From: JAHFOW01 sp964370795
GTDB lineage: Bacteria; Planctomycetota; Brocadiia; Brocadiales; Brocadiaceae
Assembly: GCA_964370795.1 (NCBI GenBank)
Contig: CAYJME010000051.1
Coordinates: 1-18,255 of the forward strand
DNA: 18,255 nucleotides
Reading direction: 5' to 3'
Position 1 is the stretch's first letter, and every line of letters starts with the position of its first letter. A model generated the notes under the pieces. That model did no database searches. It worked only from the letters and a program-made list of their open reading frames with translations, and was not told the DNA's origin. Shown here one piece after another: positions 15,845 through 18,255 of this stretch. Made by a program: the position numbers and the translations under genes.

Positions 15845-15993
15845 GATGTGCTTAGATATAGTTAACAAATTGCATACCCGAACACTCATCTAAAAACTTA
15901 TTAAAAAAGTATATCTATAACAAATTTTAATTAAACAACTTATGAATAGAGCCCGGTGTAAAAAGACACGTGATTTTATTATTTGGGATGGAA

Positions 15994-16051
15994 AAAAGTG
16001 TAACAAAATACACAAGTGTAATATTACAGTTGTGTATCTTGTTACACTTTT
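15994..16051. repeat. 58 bp near-perfect palindrome
   Basis: Arms 15994-16021 and 16024-16051 (28 bp each) are complementary except at two positions, around a central TA; the centre reads TGTAATATTACA. The outer ends are AAAAGTGTAAC and GTTACACTTTT, so it would read as a stem with a T-run on either strand. It may be a bidirectional terminator or a multi-site operator. It lies upstream of aptamer 3 (-) and of the truncated PAS gene (+). Confidence 0.7.
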
Positions 16052-16080
16052 ACGAACCTGGTAAAGGAGGGTTTAAAAGG

Positions 16081-16170
16081 GTGCGTTATCTGATTTATGT
16101 TAGTGGATATCCCTATTGGCGAACCATTTTATCATACAGGAGTCATCCGATTTATTGCCATTGCGAATGA
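16081..16170 (+). pseudogene. Short ORF with strong ribosome binding site, possibly interrupted gene start
   Basis: AAAGGAGG followed ten bases later by GTG opens a frame of 29 codons (MRYLIYVSGYPYWRTILSYR...). The reading frame ends inside a REP-like palindrome beginning near 16159. The good Shine-Dalgarno and the abrupt end suggest the 5' end of a gene cut by the repeat, but the peptide matches nothing I recognise. Confidence 0.25.
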
Positions 16171-16234
16171 TAGTGAAGCAATCTTAAGCCTTTGCAACAC
16201 CAGAGATTGCTTCGTCACTCCTTTTCTCGCAATG
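16159..16234. repeat. REP/MITE-like palindromic repeat
   Basis: Imperfect inverted repeat: CATTGCGA...AGTGA(A)GCAATCT on the left and AGATTGCTTCGTCACT...TCGCAATG on the right, with about 17 bases between the inner arms. This is the form of the ATTGCGAGCGAAGCAATC-type palindrome dispersed in many environmental genomes. The copy here is diverged (GAATGATAGTGA in place of the usual GAGCGAAGCGA). The rest of 16235-16350 shows nothing further. Confidence 0.65.
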
Positions 16235-16350
16235 AAAGGGCATATTCAATGAACGCATGAGTTGATTGGTCACAAATTTGCCCATATAAATTATTTATTA
16301 TCGTAAGAAAAACCACAGGTTGTACAGATGACACAGAAAAAAATTTTAGT

Positions 16351-16379
16351 TTGACATGGCTAATCAAAATTACTATTAT
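16351..16379 (+). promoter_or_regulatory. Sigma-70 promoter of the PAS gene
   Basis: Perfect -35 TTGACA (16351-16356), 17 bp spacer, -10 TATTAT (16374-16379), predicted start near 16386. This gives a leader of about 130 nt before the PAS ATG. The leader contains small stems (GGCAA...TTGCC near 16414 and GCTC...GAGC near 16433) that fit no riboswitch class I recognise. Confidence 0.65.
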
Positions 16380-16518
16380 GCCTGCGTAAACCATAGATGT
16401 TGTTCGATAACGGCAAGACACTTTTGCCTGGGCTCGCCTGAGCATTGGCAAAGAAATATTTATAATCCTATCTCGATAAATACGTTAGAAGTGGTATTGG
16501 GAGATATAAAAAAGAACC

Positions 16519-17094
16519 ATGGAAGGCACGAACAATACTAAAAAAGAGCTGGAATCATTTTATCAGCTGATAACTAACCAAACAACCTTTGCAATCAATC
16601 ACGAGCAGGACACCAATACGATGAGGCATATAAGAGAACAAATAGCCGACATCCTCGATAGCATTTCAGATGCCTTCATTGTGGTAAATTGTAAGTGGTG
16701 TTTCACGTATGTTAATTCAGCAGCAGAGCGACTTTTGTCGTTTAAGCGGGACGAACTCATCGGCATGTGTTTGTGGGAGGTCTTGCCAAAGGCAATCGGC
16801 ACCACTTTTGAGAATGAATTCCACAGGGCAATATCCGAACAGGTGACGGTAAGGATTGATGGGTTTCACCTACCTCTTTACGCATGGTTTGACGTCTCCG
16901 CCTTTCCATCCAAACATGGCCTGTCCATATATTTCAGAGACATTACCGAGCATAAGTGGCTTGAAATTAAACAAAGGGAATCAGAAATAAAGTTCAGGAC
17001 GATTTTTGATAGTGTTGTTGATGGCATTCTTATAGCAGAATTTACATTTTTGATTCCAAAGCCAATCATTTCTATTTCCGTTGTCGCTTTGTAG
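16519..17094 (+). pseudogene. PAS-domain sensor protein, truncated in its second PAS domain
   Basis: 191 codons. Residues 1-40 form a short N-terminal segment; 41-147 form a PAS domain (ILDSISDAFIVVNCKWCFTYVN, AAERLLSFKRDELIGMCLWEVLP, ending SIYFRDITEHK). A linker helix leads to a second PAS start (FRTIFDSVVDGILIAE, 159-174). PAS domains of this kind continue with about 90 more residues and usually a histidine kinase or GGDEF output; here the homology stops at residue 174 and an unrelated 17-residue tail runs to a stop. The output domain is missing, so this looks like the 5' remnant of a sensor gene. In a c-di-GMP-rich region a GGDEF/EAL output is attractive but cannot be shown. No strong ribosome binding site; a good promoter lies upstream. 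Confidence 0.7.
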
Positions 17095-17482
17095 TTTTGT
17101 TGCATCTGGTGCAGGTGCGCCTGGTGTCGTCACTGTCGGTGTGCATGCCTGTTCAGTAGACGGCTTCGTGGCGTCTTGATAAGTAGTAAAAGTACTGCTG
17201 GTCTTGGGATAGTTATTGACTTCTACCCCAGTCGGGACAACCTCGTCCCAAAGGTTGGTTAGCCTCAACTTTGTTAAACCGGTAGGTATTTGTTTGAGTA
17301 AAGGCGAAGACGCCCACTGCCTTAAGGTCCACCATGATGCTCTGGGCGGTCAGGGTTTTTGTGCTACCCGCTGCATAAACGGTGTTGTTGGTGAATATGG
17401 GCGCTGCTGCTGTCAGTGCCCCTGCCATTACTGCAAACATCACATAATTCTTAACCTTTATTTTGAGGTATTGTACACGCAA
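17040..17482 (-). pseudogene. Frameshifted gene for a small secreted protein
   Basis: The first part (17482 to about 17310) encodes KIKVKNYVMFAVMAGALT, a signal peptide ending near NTVYA-AG, then TKTLTAQSIMVDLKAVG. It then falls out of frame and ends at 17213. The next frame carries a coherent continuation (PTGLTKLRLTNLWDEVVPTG, NNYPKTSSTFTTYQD, then a Pro/Thr-rich TPTVTTPGAPAPDATKL), which runs until it meets the antisense of the PAS gene near 17040. One indel around 17295-17320 would restore a single frame. The start is unclear: a TTG at 17482 or GTG/ATG at 17443/17440. Function is unknown; a small exported structural or pilin-like protein is a guess. It is preceded by promoter box copy B. 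Confidence 0.55.
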
Positions 17483-17568
17483 TAGTTATTGTGAAAATAC
17501 ATGCTTACGGGTCATCCTTAAGAGTACACCCAAATGGGTGTATAAGGAAATTGCTACAAAAAACAAAA
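17470..17568 (-). promoter_or_regulatory. Repeated promoter box, copy B
   Basis: Minus strand: TTTTGTTTTTTGTAGCAATT, perfect palindrome TACACCC-ATTT-GGGTGTA, CTTAAGGATGACCCG, then -35 TTTTCA (17497-17492), 16 bp, -10 TACAAT (17475-17470). Distance from box to -35 is the same as in copies A and C. It stands between the PilZ gene and the frameshifted secreted-protein gene. The GCGTGTA before the -10 is shared with copy A. Confidence 0.65.
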
Positions 17569-17602
17569 TCAATAGCTTTTGGCGATACCGCTTTATGGAG
17601 AT

Positions 17603-17926
17603 TTACACCATAAACCTGACACCAACCTGACGGTCTTTAGTCTTCACTTTTCTTACCCATCTTACCTCCGCATAAACCGGGATGGTGATCCGGGTACCGG
17701 ATTTAGATTTTGTAGAGAGAGGTACCCGAATGCGGAGAACTGTTCCGGGTTCTAATGGCTGACCGGTATTCCTGATTCTTAAACCACTCTCGCTCATATC
17801 AAGAATCTTGCCCTGGACATCTACCACACGGGGAGGGCAAACAAGGCTACCTATTACCATATAGCTTGTTGGGCGATTGCAGGGAATACGGACACTTGTT
17901 CTTTTTTCTTCTATGGACATTTCCAT
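17603..17926 (-). CDS. PilZ-domain c-di-GMP-binding protein
   Basis: 107 aa, a stand-alone PilZ domain. Both c-di-GMP-binding signatures are present: RxxxR as R9-TSV-R13 in EEKRTSVRIPC, and D/NxSxxG as DMSESG (43-48). The C-terminal strands VYAEVRWVRK and QVGVRFMV are typical of the beta-barrel. Single-domain PilZ proteins act as cytoplasmic c-di-GMP receptors that bind partner proteins controlling motility, secretion or polysaccharide export. ATG at 17926 is preceded by TGGTATAAT with only four bases between, and there is no Shine-Dalgarno, so a leaderless transcript is possible; ATG at 17920 (MSIEEK) is an alternative. Promoter box copy C lies about 125 bp upstream, and copy B follows the stop by 34 bp. 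Confidence 0.9.
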   Translation of the reverse strand: MEMSIEEKRTSVRIPCNRPTSYMVIGSLVCPPRVVDVQGKILDMSESGLRIRNTGQPLEPGTVLRIRVPLSTKSKSGTRITIPVYAEVRWVRKVKTKDRQVGVRFMV

Positions 17927-17930
17927 TTTG

Positions 17931-17939
17931 ATTATACCA
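17931..17939 (-). promoter_or_regulatory. Extended -10 promoter abutting the PilZ start
   Basis: On the minus strand TGGTATAAT (TG-n-TATAAT, extended -10) ends four bases before the PilZ ATG. No good -35 is seen at 16-18 bp. A start six or seven bases downstream would fall at or just inside the ATG. Confidence 0.4.
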
Positions 17940-17960
17940 GGCGGCCTTCTGCTTTCTTAC

Positions 17961-18004
17961 ACCACCAGGCCACAAAGAAATGCTTCGCTTTGTATCCTGG
18001 CGGT
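17961..18004. repeat. Palindromic repeat with 17 bp arms
   Basis: ACCACCAGGCCACAAAG (17961-17977) and CTTTGTATCCTGGCGGT (17988-18004) are complementary at 14 of 17 positions around a ten-base loop. It resembles the CCACCAAGACACAAAG-type palindromes scattered in many environmental bacterial genomes. It lies in the leader between box C and the PilZ gene. Confidence 0.55.
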
Positions 18005-18048
18005 CTTGTGGTTATTTTATTTTAATATTCGTTGTAACTTGCACAAGA

Positions 18049-18160
18049 ATTTAACATCTGCGGGCTCCTCTGTAAATACCCGAAAACGGGTCATCCTTAA
18101 GAGTACGCCCAAATGGGTGTACGGAGAAATTGGCACAAAAAACAAAAAAGCCTTACTACA
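18049..18160 (-). promoter_or_regulatory. Repeated promoter box, copy C
   Basis: Minus strand: AGTAAGGCTTTTTTG (the same 3' terminator half as after aptamer 3), TTTTTTGTGCCAATTTC, palindrome GTACACCC-ATTT-GGGCGTAC, CTTAAGGATGACCCG with hairpin ACCCG-TTTT-CGGGT, then -35 TTTACA (18076-18071), 16 bp, -10 TTAAAT (18054-18049). It would drive the PilZ gene. Sequence from 18161 to the window end holds only a short stem AAGCCC-AAA-GGGCTT (18228-18242). Confidence 0.65.
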
Positions 18161-18255
18161 AAAATAACCATCTCCCTTGAAGTGCAATATCATTAAAATA
18201 AAGGGAGGATGTTTTCATTTTAGGTAAAAGCCCAAAGGGCTTACATAAGATAGCT

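Noticed and set aside
15527..15893. Plus-strand ORFs of 72 and 79 codons
   Set aside because: They are antisense to promoter box A, the terminator and aptamer 3.
16386..16518. Possible riboswitch in the PAS leader
   Set aside because: Small stems only; no consensus of a known aptamer class could be matched.
17213..17485. Plus-strand ORF of 89 codons with many Cys residues
   Set aside because: Antisense to the signal-peptide gene; composition follows from the reverse complement.
15620..18168. CRISPR-like array from the three repeated boxes
   Set aside because: Only three copies, about 0.6 to 1.9 kb apart, with genes between; no regular spacers or cas genes.

Overview
The window reads as an 18 kb chromosomal segment from an AT-leaning Gram-negative-type bacterium. 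The gene set suits an environmental planctomycete, possibly of the anammox (Brocadiales) type: an ECF sigma/zinc-finger anti-sigma pair, an STN+HEAT-repeat exported protein, a Cys-extended phosphohexomutase, large secreted proteins and a B12-type radical SAM enzyme. That placement is an inference; no rRNA or other marker gene is present.

Layout. 1-4275 (+ strand): XerC/D recombinase, an iron-sulfur-flavoprotein-like FMN reductase, phosphomannomutase/phosphoglucomutase with an N-terminal cysteine extension, and an exported STN-HEAT protein whose stop codon overlaps the stop of the next, convergent gene. 4272-7118 (- strand): Cu(I) P1B-ATPase (CopA) and a cyclase/formamidase-family hydrolase in one operon. 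7259-8679 (- strand): anti-sigma factor and ECF sigma factor with overlapping start/stop and a near-consensus promoter. 8942-10420 (+): B12-binding-type radical SAM/DUF4070 protein. 10632-10991 (-): small VOC (glyoxalase-fold) protein.

From about 11.2 kb to the end the window is dominated by cyclic-di-GMP signalling. A GEMM-I riboswitch (11399-11477, +) precedes a secreted subtilisin-like protease with two Ig-like domains; its downstream sequence can pair with the Shine-Dalgarno. On the - strand the long leader (15.86 to 14.98 kb) of a secreted SdrD-B-type surface protein holds two intact GEMM-I aptamers, each followed by an intrinsic terminator that shares bases with the aptamer 3' end, plus a third, degenerate GEMM-like element just before the gene. 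A PilZ-domain protein (c-di-GMP receptor family) lies at 17.6-17.9 kb.

Three copies of a roughly 75-100 bp element (15.6, 17.5 and 18.1 kb, all - orientation) each end in a promoter-like -35/-10 pair with a fixed 16 bp spacer, and carry a conserved palindrome centred near -70. One lies between the first two aptamers, one precedes a broken signal-peptide gene, one precedes the PilZ gene. The regulatory reading is that c-di-GMP acts by riboswitch on exported adhesin/protease genes and by PilZ protein nearby, with a shared upstream promoter box. Evidence of decay or rearrangement is present at 16.0-17.5 kb: a PAS sensor gene cut in its second PAS domain, abutting a frameshifted secreted-protein gene in the opposite orientation, plus REP-like palindromes and a near-perfect 58 bp palindrome.
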